Origin: JACCYQ01 sp036675565
GTDB lineage: Bacteria > Bacteroidota > Bacteroidia > Chitinophagales > Chitinophagaceae
Length of the DNA: 64,000 nt
NCBI GenBank assembly: GCA_036675565.1
Contig: JAKFER010000244.1
Coordinates: 99,245 to 163,244, forward strand
Direction of reading: 5' to 3'
Shown piece after piece: positions 17,976-26,042 of the stretch (its first letter is position 1; every line of letters starts with the position of its first letter). The position numbers and the translations under genes are program-made. The notes beneath the pieces are model-generated. The model did not search any database, had not been told where the DNA came from, and saw only the letters and a list, made by a program, of their open reading frames with translations.

Positions 17976-19853
17976 ATGATACATTTTGATTTACCAAAAG
18001 ATAAATCATCGATCCTCAAAGTGATCGGTGTAGGGGGTGGCGGAAGCAATGCCGTTAATTACATGTATAGCCAGAACATAGAAGGGGTTGATTTTATCAT
18101 CTGTAATACGGATTCGCAGGCTTTAACCCTTAGTAATATTCCAAATAAAATTCAACTCGGGCCTCATTTAACACAGGGGCTTGGAGCCGGTGCCAACCCG
18201 GCAATCGGCCGCCAGGCAACGGAAGAATCGTTGGAAGAAATAAAACGTATTCTGGAAGTCAACACCAAAATGGCTTTCATTACAGCCGGCATGGGTGGTG
18301 GAACGGGTACGGGCGGTGCGCCGATCATTTCAAAAATATGTAAAGAGTTGGGTATTCTGACTGTTGGTATTGTTACCCTTCCATTTGCATACGAAGGAAA
18401 GAAACGCCAGTTACAGGCAGAAGAAGGTATTGGTATATTAAAACAATATGTTGATACACTATTAGTCATCAGCAATGATAAATTAAGGCACCAGTTTGGT
18501 AATTTAAAAATGCGTGAAGCATTTGAAAAAGCTGATAATGTATTAGCAACAGCTGCAAAATGTATTACTGACGTAATCACATGCACCGGCCAGATAAATG
18601 TTGACTTTGCTGATGTATACACGGTTATGAAGAATGGTGGTGTGGCTATCTTAGGCAGTGCATCTGCAAGTGGTGAGAACAGGGCACAGGTTGCCATTGA
18701 AGAAGCATTGAATTCTCCGTTGTTGAATGATAGTGAAATCAGGGGTGCCAAATGGATCCTTATCAATATTAATTCAGCTGAAGGACAACATGAATTTACC
18801 ATGGACGAAGTTGAAATAATTCAAAACCATTTGTTAAGCCAGGCTGGTGAACATTCTGATGTTATTCTTGGACTTGGTTATGATAACAACCTTGGTGAAG
18901 ATATTGGCATCACATTGATTGCAACGGGCTTTGAACATAAAGATCCATTTGCGAAAGAAACACCTAAAAAACAGGAGGCAAAGAATGAAGAAAAGATCGT
19001 TATGGTTTTGGGTGAACAAAAAGAAGATAAAATTGAGCCTGTCAAAATAGTAAAAGAAGAAGAGACTGATAAATTAGCGCCGCGACTTGTAGATGAATTA
19101 GCAGACATTCCATTACCTGCGGAAGTTGATTTGTTTTTTAAAGATGAAATCCAGGAGGAAGAGCCAGTTGTCCTGTTGGAATTAAAATCTGAAGAGGATG
19201 TCAATCGTATAATTACTATAGAAAAGAATAGTGAAACTACTGTTGATAAAATGTCGTTGAAAGAAAATAATGATGAGCTACATTCGACAAACAGTATCAC
19301 AGCTAAAAATTCCACTGAATCCTTAAATATTTTTCAAAAAGATTCTCCGATGCCTGCAGCGTCTGGAGGATATCTGGCCAGACCTTCCAATATTTATGCT
19401 GAAACCAAGAAAGAGGTATCCACTTCTGCACCAAACCATGAAAAACCGGTTTCGGCTCCCATTGTTAATAAGATTGAGGATGAACTTCCTCCAATGCAAC
19501 TGGTAGTTCGGGATGAAATTCCTGCGGCGGATGAGCCGTTGGCCCATCAAACCATACCATCTTTGACCACCCCGGCAGAGGATCCTGCAATGCAGGACGA
19601 AGCCGAAGATCAAAAACGTAGGGCGGCATCCCGTTTAGCTAAGTTGCGAAACTTATCTTTTAACATAAATGCTGCTGACCCGAACAATGAGTTTGAAACA
19701 GTGCCGGCATACATCCGCCGCAATATGGAATTATATAACACGGTTTCCCCGGCCGAGAATTTCTACAGCAATTACACCATTGATAAAGACGAAAATAATC
19801 AGACCAATATCAGTACGATCAATACTTTCCTGGATGGAAAGAAACCGGACTGA
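17976..19853 (+). CDS. ftsZ: Cell division protein FtsZ with long linker and extended C-terminal tail
   Basis: Tubulin-like GTPase that forms the Z-ring. Residues 1 to about 320 are the GTPase: GVGGGGSNAVN (18-28), the tubulin signature GGGTGTGG (107-114) and the T7 loop NVDFADVYTVM that completes the active site of the neighbouring subunit. Then comes an acidic linker of about 250 residues rich in Glu/Lys/Ser/Pro, far longer than in E. coli (383 residues in total versus 625 here). The conserved C-terminal peptide is seen as TVPAYIRRN at about 575-583, but it is not terminal: about 43 further residues rich in Asn/Asp/Thr/Tyr follow. Start ATG 17976. It is the last gene of the dcw cluster and a strong terminator follows. 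Confidence 0.97.
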   Translation: MIHFDLPKDKSSILKVIGVGGGGSNAVNYMYSQNIEGVDFIICNTDSQALTLSNIPNKIQLGPHLTQGLGAGANPAIGRQATEESLEEIKRILEVNTKMAFITAGMGGGTGTGGAPIISKICKELGILTVGIVTLPFAYEGKKRQLQAEEGIGILKQYVDTLLVISNDKLRHQFGNLKMREAFEKADNVLATAAKCITDVITCTGQINVDFADVYTVMKNGGVAILGSASASGENRAQVAIEEALNSPLLNDSEIRGAKWILININSAEGQHEFTMDEVEIIQNHLLSQAGEHSDVILGLGYDNNLGEDIGITLIATGFEHKDPFAKETPKKQEAKNEEKIVMVLGEQKEDKIEPVKIVKEEETDKLAPRLVDELADIPLPAEVDLFFKDEIQEEEPVVLLELKSEEDVNRIITIEKNSETTVDKMSLKENNDELHSTNSITAKNSTESLNIFQKDSPMPAASGGYLARPSNIYAETKKEVSTSAPNHEKPVSAPIVNKIEDELPPMQLVVRDEIPAADEPLAHQTIPSLTTPAEDPAMQDEAEDQKRRAASRLAKLRNLSFNINAADPNNEFETVPAYIRRNMELYNTVSPAENFYSNYTIDKDENNQTNISTINTFLDGKKPD

Positions 19854-19895
19854 GATGACCATAGTTGTAATCCTTGCATAAAAGGATAGTTGTTG

Positions 19896-19925
19896 CCCCC
19901 GGAGTTCATGCCGGGGGTTTTTTTT
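19896..19925 (+). terminator. Intrinsic terminator of the dcw cluster
   Basis: CCCCCGG (19896-19902) pairs perfectly with CCGGGGG (19911-19917) around an 8-nt loop, followed by eight T. It lies 43 bp after the ftsZ stop and ends the cluster before the epimerase gene. Confidence 0.9.
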
Positions 19926-20038
19926 AACGGTATTGTATAAACGCTTTAATAATTCGCTGTTTTATTTTAAATAAAAAATTTAAATATTCATTCTCCTTAC
20001 TTATGTTTAAATTGATTTACATTTTTTAAAAATCTCAG

Positions 20039-20980
20039 ATGATAACAAGTTCTGTCATACTTATAACTGGAGGTACAGGAATGATTGGTGAAGCTATTAC
20101 CCGGGCATTGATTGAAAAGGGACATGAAGTGATCATATTAACAAGAGATCCATCAGACAAAAAAAATCCTGTTCAACCCGGAGTTAGTTATGCTGCCTGG
20201 GAAATTAAAGAACAGAAGATCGATTTAAATGCGATTGCAAAAGCTGATTATATCATTCACCTGGCGGGCGCCGGTATAGCCGATAAGCGATGGACAACAG
20301 AAAGGAAAAAAGAAATTGAAGAAAGCCGGGTGAAATCCGGTGAATTATTGGTACAAGCATTATTGAACAATCCTCATAAAGTAAAGGCATTGGTATGTGC
20401 ATCGGGTATTGGCTGGTATGGTTCGGATCCTGATATACCCAACCCGCAACCTTTTATTGAAACAGATCCCCCGGGTGATGATTGGCTAGGACAAACCTGT
20501 AAAAAATGGGAAGATAGTGTGGAGGGGATGGAGAATACGGGTGTACGGGTTGTAAAGTTTCGGACTGGCCCGGTGTTTTCCCTGGTTAGTGGCATGTTGC
20601 CGGAATTTTTACGACCCATAAAATTTGGCATAGCCAGTATTCTTGGAAATGGCAAACAGGTAATCAGCTGGATACATATTGATGATATTGTTCGAATGTA
20701 TATTTATGCCTTGGAAAATGAAAAGTTACATGGTGTTTATAACGCTGTATCTCCACAACCAGCTTCTAATAAAACCGTTGTATTACAAATTGCCAAAACA
20801 TTGAAAAATACTTTTTTTGTTCCGGTCTATGTTCCATCTTTTGTTTTGAAAGCTATGCTGGGTGAATTAAGTATCGAAGTTTTGAAAAGCACTACGGTTT
20901 CTCCATCCAGGATAAAAAATGCAGGCTTTGTTTTCCAGTTCCCTACGCTGGAGGCTGCATTGCGTAACCTGATAAAATGA
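20039..20980 (+). CDS. TIGR01777-family NAD(P)-dependent epimerase/dehydratase-like protein
   Basis: Extended short-chain dehydrogenase of 313 residues. The N-terminal nucleotide-binding motif ITGGTGMIGEAI (residues 9-20) and IIHLAGAGIADKRWTTERK (about 73-91) are typical of the TIGR01777/YfcH group (also called SulA-like in cyanobacteria), as are ASGIGWYG and the C-terminal DUF1731-type region (about 260-310) ending in FVFQFPTLEAALR. The substrate of this family is unknown. The active-site Tyr of classical SDRs is probably the one in GWYG. Start ATG 20039, with a TACATTTT promoter-like box at 20018-20025 just upstream, so it should be transcribed independently of ftsZ. It converges on the metzincin-like gene. 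Confidence 0.85.
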   Translation: MITSSVILITGGTGMIGEAITRALIEKGHEVIILTRDPSDKKNPVQPGVSYAAWEIKEQKIDLNAIAKADYIIHLAGAGIADKRWTTERKKEIEESRVKSGELLVQALLNNPHKVKALVCASGIGWYGSDPDIPNPQPFIETDPPGDDWLGQTCKKWEDSVEGMENTGVRVVKFRTGPVFSLVSGMLPEFLRPIKFGIASILGNGKQVISWIHIDDIVRMYIYALENEKLHGVYNAVSPQPASNKTVVLQIAKTLKNTFFVPVYVPSFVLKAMLGELSIEVLKSTTVSPSRIKNAGFVFQFPTLEAALRNLIK

Positions 20981-21016
20981 TAAGCAGTTTTGATAAAAAA
21001 TGGTTGCCGGAAATAA

Positions 21017-21673
21017 TTATATACCCCGCTCTAATGCCGTATGGTATATATTGGTAAATGCACCCAGTAAGGCAAACTTCCCTTTAAATGAAAGATTGTT
21101 TAATTTCAGGTCAAGGATATCCGTTAGTAAAACCCTTCGATGAACGGGGTTCAGAGTTCCCCCTTTTTGTCCGGCGGGTTTTTGCGGTTCATATTGAAAT
21201 TGCGGATCAACCAGTGTACCACGCGGATGCATAATACCGGGATTACCTTTTCCACGAATATCCAGTTGTATGGGATGCTTCAAACCAATTGTATGACCAT
21301 ATTCATGCGCAGCCGTCGTAGAACCTTTGTATAAATTTTCTTTTAAAAAATAACCGGAATTGCAATTAATATCATCTACAAAAGAAATATTGCCCGGTGC
21401 AAAATCTTCAATGCGAAAGAAATTATTTTGTGGATTTACGTCACTATAAATCTCTCCGGGTTGAATGTTTGGTTGAAATGTCCAGTTGATGAGAAAGACA
21501 ACGCGTAAATTATTTTTTTTAAATGGTATGATAGCCGCGGGTTCGTTCCACATGGTTTCAATTTCTTCAGCAATATCTTTCGAAATCAATTCATCTGCAT
21601 GGTTGCCATAGGTGATGATGTTTGACCGGATAAATAATTGTTTTCCGGAGATATCCATTTCCACTTCTCCCAT
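21017..21673 (-). CDS. Metzincin-like zinc metalloprotease, no signal peptide
   Basis: The 218-residue product contains AAHEYGHTIGLKHP at residues 121-134: the HExxHxxGxxH zinc motif of metzincins (His123, Glu124, His127, His133), followed at 147-150 by IMHP, which fits the methionine-turn (Met148). Those are the two diagnostic features of M10/M12-type metalloproteases, so a Zn-dependent peptidase is the best guess. There is no signal peptide, no pro-domain with a cysteine switch, and the N-terminus (MGEVEMDISGKQLFI) reads as a strand of the catalytic fold; hence it would be cytoplasmic unless exported by an unusual route. The ATG overlaps the stop of the upstream cyclase (TAATG, 21671-21675), so the two are translationally coupled. 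Substrate unknown. Confidence 0.7.
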   Translation of the reverse strand: MGEVEMDISGKQLFIRSNIITYGNHADELISKDIAEEIETMWNEPAAIIPFKKNNLRVVFLINWTFQPNIQPGEIYSDVNPQNNFFRIEDFAPGNISFVDDINCNSGYFLKENLYKGSTTAAHEYGHTIGLKHPIQLDIRGKGNPGIMHPRGTLVDPQFQYEPQKPAGQKGGTLNPVHRRVLLTDILDLKLNNLSFKGKFALLGAFTNIYHTALERGI

Positions 21674-22785
21674 TAATCTAATTTGAGTGAGAAAACTTTT
21701 ACCGGTTCCGTTTTGCCTTTTAGTTCCATTGTACCAATTTTGTTGATCTCGTACCCGGCGGGCTGGGCAAAGCCTTCCATGAAATCTTCTGAGAGTACAA
21801 AATTTTCATTCAATTCATTGCACATGCTCCGGATGCGGGCTGCCGTATTCATGGTATCGCCGCTATAGATCAACTCCGTTTTAATTTCACCCACAAAACC
21901 GGCTGTTACCTCACCTGCATGTATACCCGCTTTAAAGTCAGGAGAAGTGCCGTATTTTTCGATGTATTTTTCTTCCCTGCGTTTCAATAAATAGAATGCA
22001 TTGCGAAGAAATTTCAATGCCTTGATTTTATTTTCCGGCCGGTTTAACCAGGATATCACTATTTCATCACCCACATACTGGTAAATCATTCCATCATTGG
22101 TTAAAACAGGTATAGTAATATCTGAGAAAAAATCCTTCAGCATATTAAAGTACTGCTCGTGACCAAGATGTTCGGCAATGGTTGTGGCTGAATTAATATC
22201 AAGAAAAATAAAGATCCGGTTCTCCTGTCGCGGATTATTATATTGGCCGGTTAGCATACTCCAGAACATGCCTGGTCCGAAACGGTGTGTAATATCGATG
22301 AACACAATAGACAGAAAACTTAAAACAATAAGATCTGTAAAAAAAACAAGGAAGGTATTGGTGAACATTACCTTGGTAAAAAAACTATGCGTAAAATCTG
22401 CGAGGTTGCCGGCACGATATCGTAAAATATAATAGAATGCAAGGAAGACAAAAGATACCAGCATGAAAAGTAAAAAAGCCAGTATTAACTTAAACAAAAT
22501 CGTTGCCCAGGTAGGGAAACGATTAAATGCATTCTTAAAATAAAATACCAAAGCGGAATTAATGATAAATCCCATGAGTCCGAAGACGAGCACAAACTTC
22601 CAAAGTTCTACAACAACGCCAAGGTCATTGCGGACGTTTATCAGGTTGTAAAAAAATATAAAACCGAAGACCATCCAAAGAATGGTAAGGCCGATAACAG
22701 TACGTAAACGGAAATTTAAAAGCTTTCTGGAGAACATATATTCCCTCAAATTAGCAAATGTTGTGCTAACCCGGAAATGCCCCAT
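21673..22785 (-). CDS. Four-helix membrane protein with class III adenylate/guanylate cyclase domain
   Basis: 370 residues. Four membrane helices (about 28-48, 62-84, 95-121 and 140-163) without a recognised sensor domain precede a class III nucleotide cyclase catalytic domain (about 188-370). Both metal-binding aspartates are there (FLDINS, Asp196; YVGDE, Asp240) and so are the transition-state Asn313 and Arg317 (DTMNTAARI). The purine-selecting positions are not canonical: the usual Lys before 'xxGD' is Gln236 and the usual Asp/Thr is Ile306, so neither ATP nor GTP specificity can be read off. It lies 23 bp after the fadN-like gene and its stop codon overlaps the start of the metzincin-like gene. 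No cyclic-nucleotide-binding protein is adjacent. Confidence 0.85.
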   Translation of the reverse strand: MGHFRVSTTFANLREYMFSRKLLNFRLRTVIGLTILWMVFGFIFFYNLINVRNDLGVVVELWKFVLVFGLMGFIINSALVFYFKNAFNRFPTWATILFKLILAFLLFMLVSFVFLAFYYILRYRAGNLADFTHSFFTKVMFTNTFLVFFTDLIVLSFLSIVFIDITHRFGPGMFWSMLTGQYNNPRQENRIFIFLDINSATTIAEHLGHEQYFNMLKDFFSDITIPVLTNDGMIYQYVGDEIVISWLNRPENKIKALKFLRNAFYLLKRREEKYIEKYGTSPDFKAGIHAGEVTAGFVGEIKTELIYSGDTMNTAARIRSMCNELNENFVLSEDFMEGFAQPAGYEINKIGTMELKGKTEPVKVFSLKLD

Positions 22786-22808
22786 AAAAGCAGGCTAGTT
22801 GCGATCTC

Positions 22809-25181
22809 CTAATTTCTCACAGGCTTACCGCTTTTCAATACGCTTTGAATCCTTTCAAGTGATTTCTTTTCGCCACATAAACTGAGAAAAGCCTCTCTTT
22901 CCAGGTCGAGCAGGTATTGTTCTGAAACCAGGCTTTGTTCACTTAAATCGCCACCACACATTACATAAGCCAGTTTTTTGGCAACCAGTGAATCGTGTTC
23001 CGTTGCATAGCCGGCTTTCAACATCCCATTGATTCCCGCATATAAAGTTCCCAAACCGGTTCTGCCTAAAACCCGGATATCTTTTCGCTGAACGGGTGTA
23101 ACATATCCACTTTCATAAATTTCTAAAACTGATTTTTTTGCTTCAGCAACCCTGCGGTCCTGGTTCATTACTATTTCATCTAACCCTTTGCGATAAACAC
23201 CAATTTCAAAACCTTCCTGTGCCGAAGTACCCACTTTGGCTGTGGCTATAGTTAAGAACCTGTTCTTTAATGTAATTGTTTCAGGTTCATCTGTGTGCAT
23301 TTCATCACTGGCTCTTAATACAAATTCTTTTGTACCGCCACCCCCGGGAATCAGGCCAACACCCAATTCAACAAGGCCTGTATAAGTTTCTGCTGCGGGA
23401 CAACATTTGTCTGCATGCAAGCTCATTTCACAGGCACCGCCAAGTGCTAAACCATGCGGCGCCACAACAACCGGGATAGATGAATATCTTACCCGCATCA
23501 TAGTATTTTGAAACATGCGGATGGCCATATCCAATTCTTCATATTCCTGTTCTATCGCCAGCATGAAAATCATCCCAACATTGGCACCCGCACTAAAGTT
23601 GCCTCCTTCATTGGCGATGACAAGTCCTTTGTGATTTTTTTCAGCCATTTCAATGCCTTTCATGATGCCCGAAAGAACATCACCACCAATGCTACCCATT
23701 TTTGTTGTCCATTGTAATCCAAGAACATCATCACCCAAATCATAAATGCGGCAACTATTATTTTTCCAGGCGATCTTTTCCTGGAAATTACTCATCACGA
23801 TAAATGCTTCCTCGCCTTTAACCGGGTTGTATTGTTTTGTAGCAGGATCATATACCAGTCTGCGTCCATTTTCAATTTTGTAAAAACTTTTGTTACCACC
23901 TGCTACCATTTCAGCAACCCAACGAGCAATGGCATAGCCAGCTTCTTTCATTGATGCTATCGTCTTTTCCAGTCCTAAAACATCCCAGGTTTCAAATGCA
24001 CCGATCTCCCAGCCAAAACCTGCTTTCATAGCATCGTCTACACGATAAACTTCATCACTGATCTCGGGAATGCGATGCGAGATGTAAGAAAATAATCCAT
24101 AATGAAAATGCCTGTAAAATTCAGCCGCTTTATCTTTTCCTGCAACCATCGCTTTTAAACGTTGGTTGAGATCTTCAATAGGTTTGGCTGCTTCAAGCGT
24201 AGCGAATTTTGGTTTTACTCTTGGTTTATATTCCATGGATTGAAGGTCAAGAACCAAAATTTCTTTTTCTCCGCCGGCCGATTTTGTTTTTTTGAAAAAA
24301 CCCTGGCCGGTTTTATCACCTAACCATTTGTTAGAAACCATTTGCTGCAACCATGCAGGTATTTCAAATTGTGAACGGGCTTCATCCTGCGGGCAATTAT
24401 CATGAACTCCTTTGGCAACATTCACCAATGTGTCAATGCCTACTACATCGGCCGTGCGAAATGTGGCAGATTTGGGTCTTCCTATGATGGTTCCCGTTAG
24501 TGCCTCCACTTCATCAATCGATAAATTTAATTTTTCAACCAGGTTAAAGATTGACATCAGGCTAAATACACCAATCCGGTTTGCAATAAATGCCGGTGTG
24601 TCTTTGGCTAATACTGTTGTTTTTCCTAAAATCAGGTCACCATAATGCATCAGGAAATCCACAACTTCAGAGGAAGTATGTGGCGTTGGAATGATTTCTA
24701 ATAACCTTAAATATCGCGGGGGATTAAAAAAGTGTGTTCCACAAAAATGTTTTTTAAAATCTTCACTCCTTCCTTTCGTCATCATATGAATGGGAATGCC
24801 GGATGTATTGGAAGTGATCAATGTTCCGGGTTTGCGGAATTGTTCAACCTGTTCAAATATTTTTTGTTTGATATCAAGGCGCTCCACCACCACTTCGATG
24901 GTCCAATCGCAGGCAGCAATATCTTTCAAATTGTCCTCAAAATTTCCTGTACTTATACGTTTTAAAACATCTTTGGAATAAATGGGAGAGGGGTTAGATT
25001 TTACAGCAGCAGCTAAAGCATCATTTACAATTTTATTTTTATCAGTTTTTTTATCACCTTCTTGCTTGGCAGGAATATCTAATAAAAGTACCTGTAGTCC
25101 TACACCTGCAAAATGACAGGCAATCCTTGAACCCATTACACCACTACCTAATACAGCTACTTTTTTTATAATTCTTTTCAT
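22809..25181 (-). CDS. fadN: FadN-type 3-hydroxyacyl-CoA dehydrogenase / enoyl-CoA hydratase fusion
   Basis: Bifunctional beta-oxidation enzyme of 790 residues. The N-terminal half is a 3-hydroxyacyl-CoA dehydrogenase with the NAD loop VAVLGSGVMGSRIACH (residues 8-23), the SNTSGIPI catalytic-region motif, GTHFFNPP and the C-terminal helical domain; the second half (from about 440) is a crotonase-fold hydratase with EGGNFSAGANVGM, PHGLALGGACEMSL and the catalytic-region LVELGVGLIPGGGGT. This dehydrogenase-first order and the length match B. subtilis FadN rather than FadB/FadJ, where the hydratase comes first. No thiolase or acyl-CoA dehydrogenase is adjacent, unusual for the family. It heads an apparent operon with the cyclase and metzincin-like genes. 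A dyad at 25312-25341 lies about 130 bp upstream. Confidence 0.9.
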   Translation of the reverse strand: MKRIIKKVAVLGSGVMGSRIACHFAGVGLQVLLLDIPAKQEGDKKTDKNKIVNDALAAAVKSNPSPIYSKDVLKRISTGNFEDNLKDIAACDWTIEVVVERLDIKQKIFEQVEQFRKPGTLITSNTSGIPIHMMTKGRSEDFKKHFCGTHFFNPPRYLRLLEIIPTPHTSSEVVDFLMHYGDLILGKTTVLAKDTPAFIANRIGVFSLMSIFNLVEKLNLSIDEVEALTGTIIGRPKSATFRTADVVGIDTLVNVAKGVHDNCPQDEARSQFEIPAWLQQMVSNKWLGDKTGQGFFKKTKSAGGEKEILVLDLQSMEYKPRVKPKFATLEAAKPIEDLNQRLKAMVAGKDKAAEFYRHFHYGLFSYISHRIPEISDEVYRVDDAMKAGFGWEIGAFETWDVLGLEKTIASMKEAGYAIARWVAEMVAGGNKSFYKIENGRRLVYDPATKQYNPVKGEEAFIVMSNFQEKIAWKNNSCRIYDLGDDVLGLQWTTKMGSIGGDVLSGIMKGIEMAEKNHKGLVIANEGGNFSAGANVGMIFMLAIEQEYEELDMAIRMFQNTMMRVRYSSIPVVVAPHGLALGGACEMSLHADKCCPAAETYTGLVELGVGLIPGGGGTKEFVLRASDEMHTDEPETITLKNRFLTIATAKVGTSAQEGFEIGVYRKGLDEIVMNQDRRVAEAKKSVLEIYESGYVTPVQRKDIRVLGRTGLGTLYAGINGMLKAGYATEHDSLVAKKLAYVMCGGDLSEQSLVSEQYLLDLEREAFLSLCGEKKSLERIQSVLKSGKPVRN

Positions 25182-25311
25182 TTCAATTTTTTATTTTTTT
25201 GAACTAATGTAATTCACCAGATAATCATTCATATTAATGAGATATTATCATGGCTCATGTCATTTACCATTTTTTATTTATTTAGAACACGGATATTAAA
25301 AATTCAAAAAG

Positions 25312-25341
25312 GGCAAATAGTTGCATAACTAACTATTTACC
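25312..25341. promoter_or_regulatory. Operator-like dyad upstream of fadN
   Basis: AAATAGTT (25315-25322) and AACTATTT (25331-25338) form a perfect 8-bp inverted repeat around 8 nt; with the flanking GG/CC the arms match at 10 of 11 positions. There is no T-run, so a protein-binding site is likelier than a terminator. Placed about 130 bp before fadN, it could bind a fatty-acid regulator; that is inference. Confidence 0.35.
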
Positions 25342-25369
25342 CCGAAGATAGAAAATAGGAATGGAATTA

Positions 25370-25395
25370 AAAAAGCTCCTTTACGGGAGCTTTTT
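25370..25395. terminator. Bidirectional terminator after the NTF2-like lipoprotein gene
   Basis: AAAAAGCTCC (25370-25379) pairs with GGAGCTTTTT (25386-25395) around TTTACG. It lies just past the stop of the minus-strand lipoprotein gene at 25400 and works on paper in either direction. Confidence 0.8.
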
Positions 25396-25399
25396 AGAT

Positions 25400-25981
25400 T
25401 TATTTTTTCAACTTATCAGCCACAGGTGGCTTTGCTGAATATTGCTGTACATGATATATTTTACCTGCATTATTCAATCTCCAGGTTTCATGTAATTTCA
25501 TGGAATCTTTTTTCCCATTTTTTGTTGTTGTTTCTGTTCCCCACACACTAACCCAGGTTTCATTTTTTTCATCAACACTTAAAGGAACTACTGCTTCAAG
25601 ATTACTTGAAATAGTATCGTAATTATCCCTGTATTGCTGACTGGCATTTATAATACTGTCACGATTTCCTTTCAACGTTGATCCATCGGTAAATACCATT
25701 GTTACTGAATCAGCAAAAGCATCTTTCGACTGGCTCATATTTCCACTGTCCCAACTTTTCCAAACATTTAAAACGGTTTGTGCATGCTGGGAATTACCAA
25801 CTGAAAATTGATCCGCATAGGATGCCGTATATGGATAATTTACGGAATCTATTTTTATAGAATCTGCTGAAGATGGACCAGGACCAATGGCACCCATTTG
25901 ATTATTATTATTATTATTATCAGCTTTATTATTACAGGCCATTATACTACCTAATGCAATGAAAAAAAACAACTTTTTCAT
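25400..25981 (-). CDS. Lipoprotein with SnoaL/NTF2-like domain
   Basis: 193 residues. MKKLFFFIALGSIMAC is a lipoprotein signal with lipobox S-I-M-A-Cys16, so the mature protein is lipid-anchored in the cell envelope. A poly-Asn run encoded by a repeated ATT/AAT triplet (25901-25920) directly follows. Residues about 65-180 have the look of a SnoaL-like/NTF2 fold: 'VLNVWKSWDSGNMSQSKDAFADSV' reads as the first helix and 'FTDGSTLKGNRDSI' as the following turn, with 'ETWRLNNAGKIYHVQQY' as the final strands. Such domains bind small ligands or act as scaffolds; no function can be assigned. The gene stands alone between terminator and the AsmA-like gene. Confidence 0.7.
   Translation of the reverse strand: MKKLFFFIALGSIMACNNKADNNNNNNQMGAIGPGPSSADSIKIDSVNYPYTASYADQFSVGNSQHAQTVLNVWKSWDSGNMSQSKDAFADSVTMVFTDGSTLKGNRDSIINASQQYRDNYDTISSNLEAVVPLSVDEKNETWVSVWGTETTTKNGKKDSMKLHETWRLNNAGKIYHVQQYSAKPPVADKLKK
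25901..25920. repeat. ATT trinucleotide microsatellite
   Basis: Six to seven ATT units inside the lipoprotein gene encode the poly-Asn run just after the lipidated cysteine. Length change by slippage would stay in frame. Confidence 0.8.
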
Positions 25982-26042
25982 GTGTTATTATTTTTAAATG
26001 ATGTAAATATTTATAATGAAGGTTTCTTCATTATTACCGAAA

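Noticed and set aside
18164..18802. 212-codon open frame on the minus strand
   Set aside because: It lies wholly inside ftsZ, whose frame has full-length family matches; the antisense product has no recognisable motif.
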